A stretch of DNA of 64,000 nucleotides from Paramecium pentaurelia (taxonomy: Eukaryota; Ciliophora; Oligohymenophorea; Peniculida; Parameciidae): positions 190,018-254,017 of the forward strand of contig CAJJDO010000101.1 of NCBI GenBank assembly GCA_905183005.1. The letters are read 5' to 3'. Shown here in pieces: positions 38,701 to 50,449 of this stretch (position 1 is its first letter; every line of letters starts with the position of its first letter). The translations under genes and the position numbers were made by a program. Under the pieces are notes generated by a model that did not search any database, was not told the DNA's origin, and saw only the letters and a list, made by a program, of their open reading frames with translations.

Positions 38701-41700
38701 TAGATGGTTACTATGATGTTGGTATTGAAATGTGTTAAAAATGTAATAATTTATGTAAAACTTGTTAATAAATATCAACTAAATGTTTATCTTGTTATGA
38801 AAATGAATAAATAAGAATATTAAATAATAATTAATGTTAATGTAAATCTGGATATTTTGATAATGGATAATTAATATGTGAAAGTAATTATTATTATTTA
38901 TTTATTTATTAATTTTAGAATGTTCTAAATCTTGTTTAACATGTTAAGGAAAAAATGATTATTGTACTAGTTGTGATATCAATTTAAATAGAATAGATTA
39001 ATCACCAATTCATAAATGTCCATGTTAAACTAATTTCTATTAAGATTAAAATGAAATTTGTTAAAGTATATTTATTATATATATTAGAATGTCATATTAA
39101 ATGTTCTGGATGTATATCATAAAAAGATAAATGTATAAGTTGTAAAACATCAAGTACATCTAATAGATTATCAATTACATAAAATTGTGATTGTATTGAT
39201 GGATATTATGATGATGGTGTTTAATTTTAATGTTAAAAATGTAGTTATTAATGTAAAACATGTACACAATCCCCATAAAATTGTTTATTATGTCTTAGTA
39301 ATTTAAGAGAAATAATTCCTACATGTAATTGCAAATCTGGATATTTTTAAAATGAATAATAAACATGTGAATGTATTTATATTCTATTATTAATATAGAA
39401 TGTGAAAATCAATGTAATACATGTGAAAAATTATCATATAATTGTACAAGTTGTAAAGGTATTAGAATAAATAAAACTTGTGATTGTTTAGATGGATATT
39501 TTGAAGCAGGATAACCTGATTGTATAAGTAATCCTTATTAATTAATATTTATAGAATGTGATTTTTAATGTTTAACATGTAAAGGAAATCAATCTTATTG
39601 TTTATTATGTAAAGGTGATCGTATTAATATTCCATTTTGTAATTGTTAAGATGGATATTATGATGATTTCTAAAGTCTTGATTGTTAACAATGTGATCCA
39701 AATTGTAAAACTTGTAATCTAGAGGGATGTTTAATTTGTAATGGAAATAGGGTATTATCAGAAGAAAAAACTTGTGATAGTCCTTAAAATTCAGTTAGTC
39801 ATCCAGAAACACCATGGTGTTCAAGTAAATGAATTTTATTAATATTTATAGCTTGTGAAGTTGCTGTTTTGGATATTCGTTTTTCTGATGATTTACTTTC
39901 AATCAAAGTGTTATTTGATTTTAATTTGAATCCAAATTATTTTTCANTATATTTTAGATTGTTCAATAATAATACTAATTAATGTCTTTGTTTAGATGGT
40001 TACTATGATGTTGGTATTGAAATGTGTTAAAAATGTAATAATTTATGTAAAACTTGTTAATAAATATCAACTAAATGTTTATCTTGTTATGAAAATGAAT
40101 AAATAAGAATATTAAATAATAATTAATGTTAATGTAAATCTGGATATTTTGATAATGGATAATTAATATGTGAAAGTAATTATTATTATTTATTTATTTA
40201 TTAATTTTAGAATGTTCTAAATCTTGTTTAACATGTTAAGGAAAAAATGATTATTGTACTAGTTGTGATATCAATTTAAATAGAATAGATTAATCACCAA
40301 TTCATAAATGTCCATGTTAAACTAATTTCTATTAAGATTAAAATGAAATTTGTTAAAGTATATTTATTATATATATTAGAATGTCATATTAAATGTTCTG
40401 GATGTATATCATAAAAAGATAAATGTATAAGTTGTAAAACATCAAGTACATCTAATAGATTATCAATTACATAAAATTGTGATTGTATTGATGGATATTA
40501 TGATGATGGTGTTTAATTTTAATGTTAAAAATGTAGTTATTAATGTAAAACATGTACACAATCCCCATAAAATTGTTTATTATGTCTTAGTAATTTAAGA
40601 GAAATAATTCCTACATGTAATTGCAAATCTGGATATTTTTAAAATGAATAATAAACATGTGAATGTATTTATATTCTATTATTAATATAGAATGTGAAAA
40701 TCAATGTAATACATGTGAAAAATTATCATATAATTGTACAAGTTGTAAAGGTATTAGAATAAATAAAACTTGTGATTGTTTAGATGGATATTTTGAAGCA
40801 GGATAACCTGATTGTATAAGTAATCCTTATTAATTAATATTTATAGAATGTGATTTTTAATGTTTAACATGTAAAGGAAATCAATCTTATTGTTTATTAT
40901 GTAAAGGTGATCGTATTAATATTCCATTTTGTAATTGTTAAGATGGATATTATGATGATTTCTAAAGTCTTGATTGTTAACAATGTGATCCAAATTGTAA
41001 AACTTGTAATCTAGAGGGATGTTTAATTTGTAATGGAAATAGGGTATTATCAGAAGAAAAAACTTGTGATAGTCCTTAAAATTCAGTTAGTCATCCAGAA
41101 ACACCATGGTGTTCAAGTAAATGAATTTTATTAATATTTATAGCTTGTGAAGTTGCTGTTTTGGATATTCGTTTTTCTAATGATTTACTTTCAATCAAAG
41201 TGTTATTTGATTTTAATTTGAATCCAAATTATTTTTCCTCTTAGTTTTAAGAGAATGTTTGTTATAAATTTTTAGCCGATGAAACTATTAAATTATTAGG
41301 AAAGAATCCTAATTGTAAATTAGATTAGGAAAATTATAAATAATTAATATTGAATTTAGGTGTTAATGCTGCAATACTTCCAGGAGATTCAATTATATTT
41401 ATTGACTCTTATTTTGGCCATAAAGATTGCTCAAGCAAATTAAATTTATTTGTTTTAAATAAAGTTTAAAGTCCTCTTAACCCAGTATCACCTTTAATAT
41501 CATATGATATACCTCAATATTTACTTAATCCCTGTGATGATAACACCATTTTAATAAGTTAAAAAACAAATGATGGCCTAAGAAGTTTAATAAACATAGC
41601 ATGGTCTTATTAAGTAGAAGGGTAAAATGGTAATGGTAATCTAAAAGAATTAGTTTAACATTAAACTAATCTATAACTATTAGATCTAGTCATTCCAATT

Positions 41701-44700
41701 TAAACCCTTCCGAAACAATCAAAAATAACATTCTTTGTTGAATTTCAAAATTTTATTAATTAAAAAGGGTAGTAATAAATTTAAGTTTAAACACATTCTG
41801 GACAATTACCAACTGTACTTTGGTTAGGTAAGAAATATTATTATACTTTTGAAATAATTGATTTATAGTTTACAATCTAGAAAAAATCATGTACTAATTC
41901 AACTTAAAGTTAGAATGATAAGTCTTAATATTCTGTATCATTAGTTGAAATTTATAGGAATAATTCTAATTCTAGACCATCAAGAGTAGATGTTTCATAA
42001 ATAATAAATGAAAGTACTTTTTAAGTGACAATCTTAAAATATACATTATCCCCTAAAACTGCATATACATTCTTAATGGAAACTAAGGAACCCTAAACCA
42101 CTTTTTCGTTTTCTCAAAACATAACCATTCAAATAACTCCAGGAGGTCTACTATGCTAATTTTTTGGCATTAATAAGATTCAAAATTATCAAAAGGATTC
42201 TACTATAAATATTTAATGTAAAGATCTTGATACTTAATATCAATGGAATGAAGACTAAGAAATTACAATCGAAGTTAGCTGTGCTGACTTAACACAAAAT
42301 AGCCCTTGCAAAGATATGAATAACAAGATCATTGAAATAAACAAAACAGACTCTATTTAAATTATCCCCAAACTAACTGTTAAGCCGTATTCTATATGGT
42401 CATGGACTGTTTTAGCAACAAAATAATCATATCAATAATAATTTAAATAAAATATAGTATTTTTGGATAATGATTTCAAAATACTTGATGTTTAATATAG
42501 CAAAGGATATACAATAAGACCAATCAACAATTATGAAACATTGCAATTCATCTTTAATATTCCTTTTGAAGATAGATATTATTTACTATAATATGAGATT
42601 GCCATTATATATAATTTTGAATTAATTAAGATACTCGAACCATAATATTATTAATATCATTTAAGATTATTTGATCATTATTAATAGTTCAACAAGGGAT
42701 ATTAATTTAATTTAAAATTTTTAGCTCAATTTACAAATGATATTATACCTAGCTAATACGATTTATAGTTAACTTTGAATCAACCTCCAATCTGCTCTAT
42801 AAAATTAGAATTATAAAGTGTCTAAGCTTTATAAGCGAATACAATTGCAGTTAGTTGCGAAAAATCAGATGATTCTCCATATACTTATCAATTAAGATAT
42901 TTCTTGAAGAATTAAGATTATAAGGATTTCTAAAATTAATTATCTGATTATTCTTTGATTCTAAATACATTTTCAAAATCTAATTCTTTTGATACTTATT
43001 TACCTTAAAGTGAAGGAATTGCATTAATATAAATTATGGATTCTAGAGGATCAATGGCAAATATTGAATAGTATCTGAATATCACCGAATTTAAATTTAA
43101 TTGCTCTGATTTTCTAATGCAGAATTTAGTTTATAAAAAATAAATAATGTTGTTATTAGAAGTCATGATGAATCATTATGATTAATCTGATTGTGTGAAA
43201 ATTTCAGAATAATTACTTGAATAGATTAAGAGTTATATAGATTCAGAGGCTCTATTTGATTAATTATTGGCTCTTCAGACAATAAAACTATATAAGAGAT
43301 TTATGTTAGATTTCAATAATTTACCTTCTATTTCAAAGAGAAAATTAACTGAAATTGATTTGGAAAGTTGCTATGATAATAAGACAAAATTAATATTAAT
43401 TAATCATTCTGAAGTTAAAAAGTATTCATCAAATGATATAAAAACTTTTGAATAAGAACTTTCAAAAATAAAAAATTTTTACAAAAACATTATTTTAGAA
43501 AAATAAAATATTGAAATTCAGATCAAATAAAATGATATCTTTATAAATGAATTACTATTTTAATCAAAAGAATAAATTTCAAATTCATTAGCTGCTATTA
43601 TTCTATTTGTTGATGATCTTTTAAAAAAAATATCTGACACATCTTTAATATCTGATCAAGATAAAAACTCAATAATTACTTTATCAGAACAATCTATTAA
43701 TCTAATAGATGAAATTGGAACCAATCTAAGTGTATAAGCACCAGTTAATGGTTAAAGATTTATATTAGAGGGTTAAAAAATAAAATTTCAATTAGCCAGA
43801 ATAACTAAAGATGTTTTCAATTAATAATAAGGCTTAGAAAAAGACTTAGTGGATGGTTTAATAGTATTTGTTTAAAAAGAATAATTAGATATACGTTTCA
43901 ATTATTTAAATATCTCTAATAAACATTTACAAGAAATAAAAACATTTTTTAACTATTCTAAAATTGAAATTGAGCAGAATTATTACACAAAAACCAAATT
44001 ACAAAACTACCTTTACTAAAATTAGTTTATTGGTTATGAAAAATTACAGAAGGATTATCTTGTTGATTTCACTTAATACCCATATTGTGTAGATACATCT
44101 TTACCTGCCTATAATTTTTAATGTGTTTAGTATAATGAAAAGGGTTCACTATCATAGTGTAATTTAATAATTTCTGAAAATAATAGTAATAAATCTATCT
44201 CAGCTTCTTGTTAATGTTCTGAATTAGGAATTATATTTTTAACAAGATTTTAAAATTAATCAGAAAATGAATAAGAATTAATCAATATTTCTAAAATGAA
44301 TGAAAATAAGGATTCCATGTGTAATTTAAGTTAATAAGCTTATATTTTATTTCATGGAATTTATGTAGTATTTACATTTTTCATGTATTATGAATTACAA
44401 AAATTTGAGAAACCATTGAAAATTTAATCAAATACAGGTACTGAATAATCTTGTAGTGCAACTGATCAAATAGCAAAGAATCTAACTAAACGTAATAAAT
44501 ATAAAACTATTAAAAGAATTTTTTAATTTTCTATAAAAGTAATTATATGAAATATGTTAGTTTATACATGAAATAATGTGTCTATTTTATTGTGATGACT
44601 AAATTATGAAAAAAAGTTATAGATTCTTAAAACTGTCCACTTTTTTAAGTATTTTAATTCCTTTGTCATTTTTTGAAACTTTGTTTATCCAAAAAGTACC

Positions 44701-45134
44701 TTGGATTTCTATTTTTATTTTGATCTTAAATTACTTAATATTGCAACTTCTAAGAATAGTTTTTAAGATATTTGAATCGATTTATAGATTTTAAGGCATA
44801 TTTAAGATTATTATAATAACTTTGTATTTTATAATCCATTTATTGTCTTATTTTCTATTTATTTATTAATACAATAAAAGGTAAGCATTTTAAATATTTT
44901 AGAAATGAATGTTCTCTAGAATTAAATTATAATATGTCAATCTTAATAGGAGGTACTGTTTTATTAAGTTATGTTATCTTGGACCCTATAGTTATTTACA
45001 TGAGAGTTTTAATTTACAAATATATCAACTCAATAAATCAATAATAAGGATTCAATCCATTGAGCCAATTAATATACTTTTTTATTTAGCATTATAAGTT
45101 GGATCAGATTTTTAAGGATTTCATCGAATTATGA
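32717..45134 (+). CDS. Giant furin-repeat/REJ/GPS polytopic surface protein, locus 1
   Basis: ATG 32717 starts a signal peptide (MNFIHGLVIIQLFFEG). A conserved head domain (CPGSHQYWPGIHPHMCAG, then CHPQIKGY) is followed from about 33240 by dozens of furin-like CxxC repeats broken by many 20-30 nt introns, for example 32871-32895 and 33214-33238. From about 41120 a Cys-poor REJ-like ectodomain runs to 44070. A GPS-like Cys motif (ISASCQCSELGIIFLTRF) follows near 44200-44260. The C-terminus has about five membrane helices (AYILFHGIYVVFTFFMYYEL, ISIFILILNYLILQLL, SILIGGTVLLSYVILDP). The order recalls polycystin-1/adhesion receptors without a PLAT domain. Two single-N joins inside (38383, 39947) duplicate about 2.6 kb, so the real gene is near 9.8 kb. 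The stop at 45132 is my best reading; open frames continue beyond. It is probably a cell-surface receptor or mechanosensor. Confidence 0.85.
37077..38382 (+). repeat. Shared tract, copy A (locus 1, left-anchored)
   Basis: 1306 bp that reappear without visible change at 38384-39689 after the N at 38383. It is anchored on the left to sequence unique to locus 1. It encodes furin-like Cys repeats and introns of the giant gene. Confidence 0.9.
38383..38383. other. Single-N assembly join
   Basis: One N. The base after it restarts the sequence of 37077, so the two contigs overlap by about 1.3 kb and were abutted rather than merged. Confidence 0.95.
38384..39946 (+). repeat. Shared tract, copy B (repeat contig between two Ns)
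   Basis: Exactly 1563 bp between Ns. It starts and ends at the very bases where locus 1 and locus 2 stop being alike, and appears the same as copy D at 56424-57986. It ends ...TTTTCA like locus 2, not ...TTTTCC like locus 1. Best read as a repeat contig placed here by the scaffolder. Confidence 0.85.
39947..39947. other. Single-N assembly join
   Basis: One N. The sequence after it corresponds to 38656 onward, giving a second redundant overlap of about 1.29 kb. Confidence 0.95.
39948..41238 (+). repeat. Shared tract, copy C (locus 1, right-anchored)
   Basis: 1291 bp matching copy B from 38656, then running into the unique 3' part of locus 1. It differs from B by CTAATG instead of CTGATG near 41175 and by its last base. 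With copy A this defines the true locus 1 sequence (join 38382 to about 40982). Confidence 0.88.
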
Positions 45135-45808
45135 TATTTTAAACTATATGTTGTCTGAATATATATAATAATTTCATTAAATTGTTTAATTTTATAAAAC
45201 TTGAAGTTTATTCAACTTTTCTATTATTTCCTTTCATAACTACTATTGATTTCTTCCTATGATTTCTGTATTAGAGAATTAAATTTTGTAAATTAATAAA
45301 TTATAAGTATTTTCCAAAAAAAGAAATTCAAGTTATAGATGTTTTTCTTATTTATTTCAAACTCTATTTTAGTTTATAAGTTGAATTACAAATAATATTT
45401 TAAATAGATTTTAATTGAAAAATTAGTAAAAATTACTTTAATTGTTATAATTTAAATAATCAAATATTTATTATTTTTTTTTTAACCTTAATTGCTTCAT
45501 ATTTTTTAATGAGTAGTATTTCTACACACATTCAATATATTTATCTGTCTACATAAAGACATTTTTCTGTAAATCTTATTTAGTTTAGTGGCTTTAGTTG
45601 TTAATTATCTTTATATTTTATTAAGGTCCTTTAGATTGATGCTTTTTATCTATTAGAATTCCTAAATAATTGTATTATGATACGATGGGATAACCTAATA
45701 AACTAATTTAACCATTACTTAAAGATTTAAGAAAATTCAATAAAAATATCATCCTAATAAATGTTAAACAAAGAAGGGGAAATTGGAATACCTTGTAATA
45801 CAACGTGA
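45131..45808 (+). pseudogene. Possible decayed or mis-framed C-terminal exon of locus 1
   Basis: Directly after the locus 1 stop, hydrophobic coding-like sequence continues. The frame starting with ATG 45131 reads through two TGA codons (45260, 45416) to TGA 45806, with pieces such as KKEIQVIDVFLIYFKLYFSL and LLEFLNNCIMIRWDNLINQF. A 20-nt intron (GTAAAT...TAAG near 45285-45305) would bypass the first TGA by joining another frame. Either this is a real further exon set with introns I cannot place, or remnants of a longer tail. In this composition two TGAs per 226 codons is close to chance, so confidence is low. Confidence 0.3.
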
Positions 45809-46307
45809 TCATACCAATGATGATACCAATTTATAAATATTTTATCATAAATGAATAAATTACTTTTAAAAAATTTAAAATATATAACATAAATTACATA
45901 ATTGTAATAAATTATATCTTAAAAAATTAATGATAAAATCAACAAAATAAGAATTTATGAAGAATATTTAGCTTTGATTACTTTTTGATATGAATTAGCA
46001 TATTTACTATATTTCTATATTCTTATAATAGTATAATAGACTGATTTTAAAGAATAATCAATATATTTCATTTATTATAATAATAAAATTTACTATAAAT
46101 TCAACTAAATTTAGATAATCTATAAAAGCTTTTGAATTAAAATCCTAAATCTATATTGATTTTATTGAGTATAAAAATGAAGACTATGTAAAATTTATAT
46201 TAGAACTTAATGTATCAATTAAAATGGATTTGATATTTTTAGAGAGGATAAGTAAAATAGTTAGAATATGTAAACGAATTGATTCTAATAACATGATTTA
46301 ATAATAT
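45809..46307. other. Convergent intergenic gap
   Basis: About 500 bp between locus 1 and the DUF1295 gene. A plus-strand ciliate-code ORF of roughly 115 codons beginning MNQHIYYISIFLQQ is open here and would overlap the end of the DUF1295 gene. It has no recognisable feature and may be chance. Otherwise AT-rich spacer. Confidence 0.35.
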
Positions 46308-47138
46308 TCAAATAGGCAAGAATTTATTTGTTTTTGAACAATATTCTAGAAATTTGTCACCTCTTTTTTTCTTCATTAATTTTTCTGTAATTGGTACAGT
46401 CAAACCAGCCATTACATAATATAAAATTAATGGACTTATCAAAGCTAAACAATCATGCCTTGACTTAATGCTAGCAATGGCAATAGTTGTCCAAGTCATT
46501 AAGTCAAAAAATAAATTTGGATGTCTACTCTTTTTCCATAAGCCATCTTGACATATTGAGTTTGGAGGTTTATTCTTTTTATCTTTAAATTATTATAATT
46601 GATGGTCTATCAAATATATAAGTAATTATTACCTGCTAATCCTTCAAAATATATCCAGAATATTGATGTTCCTAAAATAGTCAATTATATTGGATTCAAT
46701 TAATTCTTAAATAAGAAATACAATGATGAGCTAGTAACAAAAACAATGAATCCTTAGAAAATGTATTGTCCAAAGACAACAATATCTCTTTTTAAAGTCT
46801 CTTTTTTATATTTCTCAAAAATGACCTCATATCTAGGATCTCTAAATCCTCTCATGATTCTATAATAGAAAAGAAATCCTGCTAATCTGACTGTCCACAA
46901 AGCTAATAATCCCAATTTAAACTAGAATGATATAAAAATATTCTACTTTGTTTTCAAAAGATGAGAGTCCAAAATGATAAGCATATATAGATCCTGCAAC
47001 TAAATGACTGACTGTGTATGCTACATCAACAATACACTCATTATTTTTCAATATCTTATATAATGAGTAGAAGGCAATTTGATTTATTAAAATTCCTGGC
47101 AATACTTTTTTTAAGCCAATCTCAATTAATTCCTACAT
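46308..47138 (-). CDS. DUF1295/steroid 5-alpha-reductase C-terminal-like membrane enzyme
   Basis: 259 aa after introns at 46922-46946 (25 nt) and 46607-46632 (26 nt). Five to six hydrophobic helices (LPGILINQIAFYSLYKIL, ISPLILYYVMAGLTVP). The C-terminal hallmark of the DUF1295/SRD5A/ICMT-like fold is clear: YFEGLADHQ, then GLWKKSRHPNLFFDLMTW, where SRHPN is the NADPH/substrate-binding loop. It ends with the helix RGDKFLEYCSKTNKFLPI. Members are membrane-embedded, NADPH-dependent reductases or methyltransferases acting on lipids. Substrate unknown; ER membrane is the usual site. The start is the first ATG giving the full helical set. Confidence 0.88.
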
Positions 47139-47230
47139 TTATGGCTTGGTTTATTAATTAAAAATTTAATATTATTAAAAAGTAGTTAAAAAAACTTTCA
47201 AATATTTGTCATAATTTAAAGACATATCAA

Positions 47231-47653
<423 letters not shown>

Positions 47654-48481
47654 TTTTTATTAATATTATTATTTGTCTTCTTAATAATTGGCTCACTTAT
47701 ATAATTCAAATAAGATTTAGATAAATATAGAAAGAATAAAAGGCATGTAAATTTTATTTTAATTTTAAATTCCATTAAATAAATAGAATTAATTCTTTAT
47801 ATTTAAATACACAAACAATTTATCATTCCAATATTAAATGTAATCAAGAATAAAGGCAAATTATTTTAAATGAATTACCTTCATAATCTAAAAGAAATCC
47901 AATTATATAATTCCAATAATGGTTTTTTTACTCAATTAAATAAGTAAATTTATTGGCATATTCTATATAAATTTCCTCTATAATTTTGATATTATTCTTC
48001 TTTCTAATTAATATGATGATCAGAAAATAGATTAGCAATCAATAAAAGTTTTCTTAATCTACAAAATTTATATGAATTTAAATTATTTTAAGTGAATTCC
48101 AAAGGAATATCATATTATTAATTTTAATTTAGTCATAGATTAAATAAAATTGATAATCTATTCAAAAGTAATATATATTTCTGATTAAATTGATTCATAA
48201 GTTTTGTTTATAATTATAAATGATTTAAATTTAAGTAAAAATTAATGATATTTTTCTTATGAGAAAAGATTAATTATGTGTAAATTAAAATATGTTAATT
48301 AAGATTTTACTCCATTATTCTAACTTAACATTTCAAGTATAATTAATTATAATATTACTTAGATATTTTTTAATCATAACTTTATATAGATGATATGTAT
48401 CGATTCACTTTGACTTCAACTTTATGAAAAGTATATAGATGAGCAACTAAGGATGGTTATCATGTAGATAAGAGAATTGTA
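47654..48481. other. Intergenic gap around the H3 promoter
   Basis: 828 bp between divergent H3 and the next plus-strand gene. It holds only the weak relic described at 47844-48198 and AT-rich spacer. No conserved histone promoter element was recognised. Confidence 0.4.
47844..48198 (-). pseudogene. Possible gene relic with in-frame TGA and a frameshift
   Basis: From ATG 48198 the minus strand reads MNQFNQKYILLLNRLSILFN, then a TGA, then coding-like sequence (YDIPLEFTQNNLNSYKFCRL; ANLFSDHHINQKEEQYQNYR). The best continuation is in another frame (TYLIEQKNHYWNYIIGFLLD) ending at TGA 47844. No GT...AG intron repairs either break. The composition looks coding but no family is recognised, so this is either a decayed gene or chance. 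Confidence 0.3.
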
Positions 48482-49138
48482 ATGTAATAGTAATTGACTG
48501 ATTATAATTATAAATAAAAATTAATGTACACAAAATTCAATCATAGACCTGTGCAAGAGTTTGCTTATCAAAGGAAACCTAAGATAAAAGTACTAACAAA
48601 ATTAGGTTTTTAAGAACTAATGAAACTTTAAAGTAATCCAGTGTAGTTTGAAGAACAAGAAGATCTGACTCTACGTAAATATCATTACTATAGTTATTTA
48701 GATCCATTCACAAAGAAATATAGATCTTAGATAAATTTATGGGAAAAATTGAAGTAAGTAGAGAATGAGGTGATTGGGGATGAGGAAATATTAGAATCTA
48801 ATGAATTTGAAATGTTGAATAAGGAACATCCTTATTTATTGAGAAATCATGCATATCCACTCTAAGATTAATATGAGGAACCACTTAAATTACCATAAAT
48901 ATAGACTGAAAGATATTAAAAAAGTAATGCGCCTAAAATATGGGAATCATCATTATTTACAGGAGAGAGAGTTTAGTTAAGGAGAAGGAAGTTGAAGAGA
49001 TAGGAGGCATTTAAGTTGGCTGATTCTTTATCGTTGAAACATTTTGATGATTTACATTAAGCATACTAAGGAATTTAATGTAAATTGAATAGAGCAGTTA
49101 ATTTTGAGAATAATTAATTTAAATTTAAAAATGAGTGA
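48482..49138 (+). CDS. Unrecognised 218-aa charged protein
   Basis: Intronless 219-codon frame to TGA 49136. The ATG at 48482 gives MQQQLTDYNYKQKLMYTKF; an internal ATG at 48524 (MYTKFNHRPVQEF) is an alternative start. The protein is rich in E, K, Y and L (LRKYHYYSYLDPFTKKYRSQ; NKEHPYLLRNHAYPLQDQY; FTGERVQLRRRKLKRQEAFK) with no signal peptide or membrane segment. The Tyr/Pro-rich short motifs recall ciliary or cytoskeletal proteins, but no family is assigned. Its last 8 nt overlap the ATG of the cyclin gene in another frame. Confidence 0.7.
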
Positions 49139-49676
49139 TACCGAAATAGAATCATTGAATCCTTATTATAAAGACATTGTTGCATATCTGCATACTCAAT
49201 AAATTCTGATATATTAACAACATGATCTGTTGGATGAGTTTAAAATACTGTCCTAATTTTAATATAGGTTGAAACTAAAAATCTCAACATTATACTTAGC
49301 TAAATCAATTTACTTAAGGACTAATATATTAACATAGGATTACTTATTGACAAGTCTATGGATTGCTACTAAATTTGATTAATAATATAGATGCAAATGG
49401 TAGATGTCTACAGAAATAGAAACACACATTTTACAAAAGTTAAATTTTGAAATAACTAAACCAACTGTCATGGATTTTATTGAACAATAAATTTATTACA
49501 TAAAGAAAACAAAAAGAATTTCAGCAGAATAAGTACGATTGATATATGCTTTATCCTTAATGGCATTACCTTGGACATTGAATTATGAGCCTTCTCAAAT
49601 TGCATTTGCTATTATTGTATACTCTTCATTCATTTTAGATAATATCCTTTACACTCAAAAACATCAAAAATCATGA
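49131..49676 (+). CDS. Short cyclin (single cyclin box, mitotic type)
   Basis: Intronless 181-aa protein whose whole length fits one cyclin fold. It begins MSDTEIESLNPYYKDIVAYL, the helix-0/1 region preceding the box. The box follows: LKISTLYLAKSIYLRTNILT, then YLLTSLWIATKFDQQYRCKW, ETHILQKLNFEITKPTVMDF and EQVRLIYALSLMALP. The pattern of the third helix (LWIATKFD in place of LLIASKYEE) and the LNFEITKPT turn is A/B-cyclin-like. It should bind and activate a CDK. There is no destruction box or long N-terminal extension. Its ATG lies inside the last codons of the upstream gene (8-nt overlap), so its promoter must sit within that coding sequence, or the two are co-transcribed. Confidence 0.85.
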
Positions 49677-49947
49677 TTTCCAATCCGATTGTTATGAAGA
49701 TTTTCGATAACAACTGCTCACTAAGTATGATTAGAATATCATCATTTCCTAAAAATATCCATCTAGTTATCTCCTAATTAAAAAAAATTTACATAGATTA
49801 TATTGACAACTTGTTAATCTATAATTGAATTTCAATTCTATATTTATATTTCACTCATTAGTATTAATCATTTTCATAACTAAATTATGTAAATTTTATT
49901 ATTTTATATTTCCAATATATTTCAACCAACTAATATATATATCAATC

Positions 49948-50449
49948 ATGGATCTTGCCATTATAATGAGCTAATTTTAACAAGCTGTATTCCAATTACG
50001 ATAAATCCTTCGAAAGAATAATCACCCTGATATTTTCAACTCAATGCTCAACATCATATTTTCTAATGATTTCTCCTATCCAAATTAGGAATAAATTGCC
50101 AAACTTGAAAAAGCCTTCTTCTTAAATAAAGACACTGCTATCATCCTTCAAATTCTATTAACCTCATATGAAAATAATAGTACAAATTTACATATCAATC
50201 TTAGCCTTTACATAAATAGAAGATTATATAAATCTTCTATTATATAGAATCGATAGCCATATTTCATTACTTGAATCTAATTCCTCCTCTTCATCAAGTC
50301 CTGTTCGATTTTACACTCAATATTAAATGAATGAAACAATCAAAAAGGAATAGAGTATTAACAAAAAAATCAAAAAATAAACCAAAAAATAACAAAAAAA
50401 GACAGACGATACCTTAAATAAAAAAACCAATAATTCAAATCAGTAATGA
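49948..50449 (+). CDS. Unrecognised 158-aa protein with basic tail
   Basis: 159 codons after one 25-nt GTA...TAG intron at 50180-50204. Residues 1-110 are helical: MDLAIIMSQFQQAVFQLRQI, FSNDFSYPNQEQIAKLEKAF, then FTQIEDYINLLLYRIDSHIS. A poly-Ser stretch (SNSSSSSSPVRFY) and a Lys/Gln-rich tail (KKIKKQTKKQQKK) follow, typical of nuclear or nucleolar proteins. No family recognised. Higher C content than neighbours in the first exon. Confidence 0.65.

Noticed and set aside
37077..41238. Biological tandem repeat expansion of a 1.3-kb furin unit
   Set aside because: Each repeat restarts directly after a single N and matches the previous copy including introns, so unmerged contig overlap explains it better.
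45131..45808. A separate intact gene starting at ATGA overlapping the locus 1 stop
   Set aside because: The frame contains two TGA codons and the alternatives need unproven introns; kept only as a low-confidence relic.
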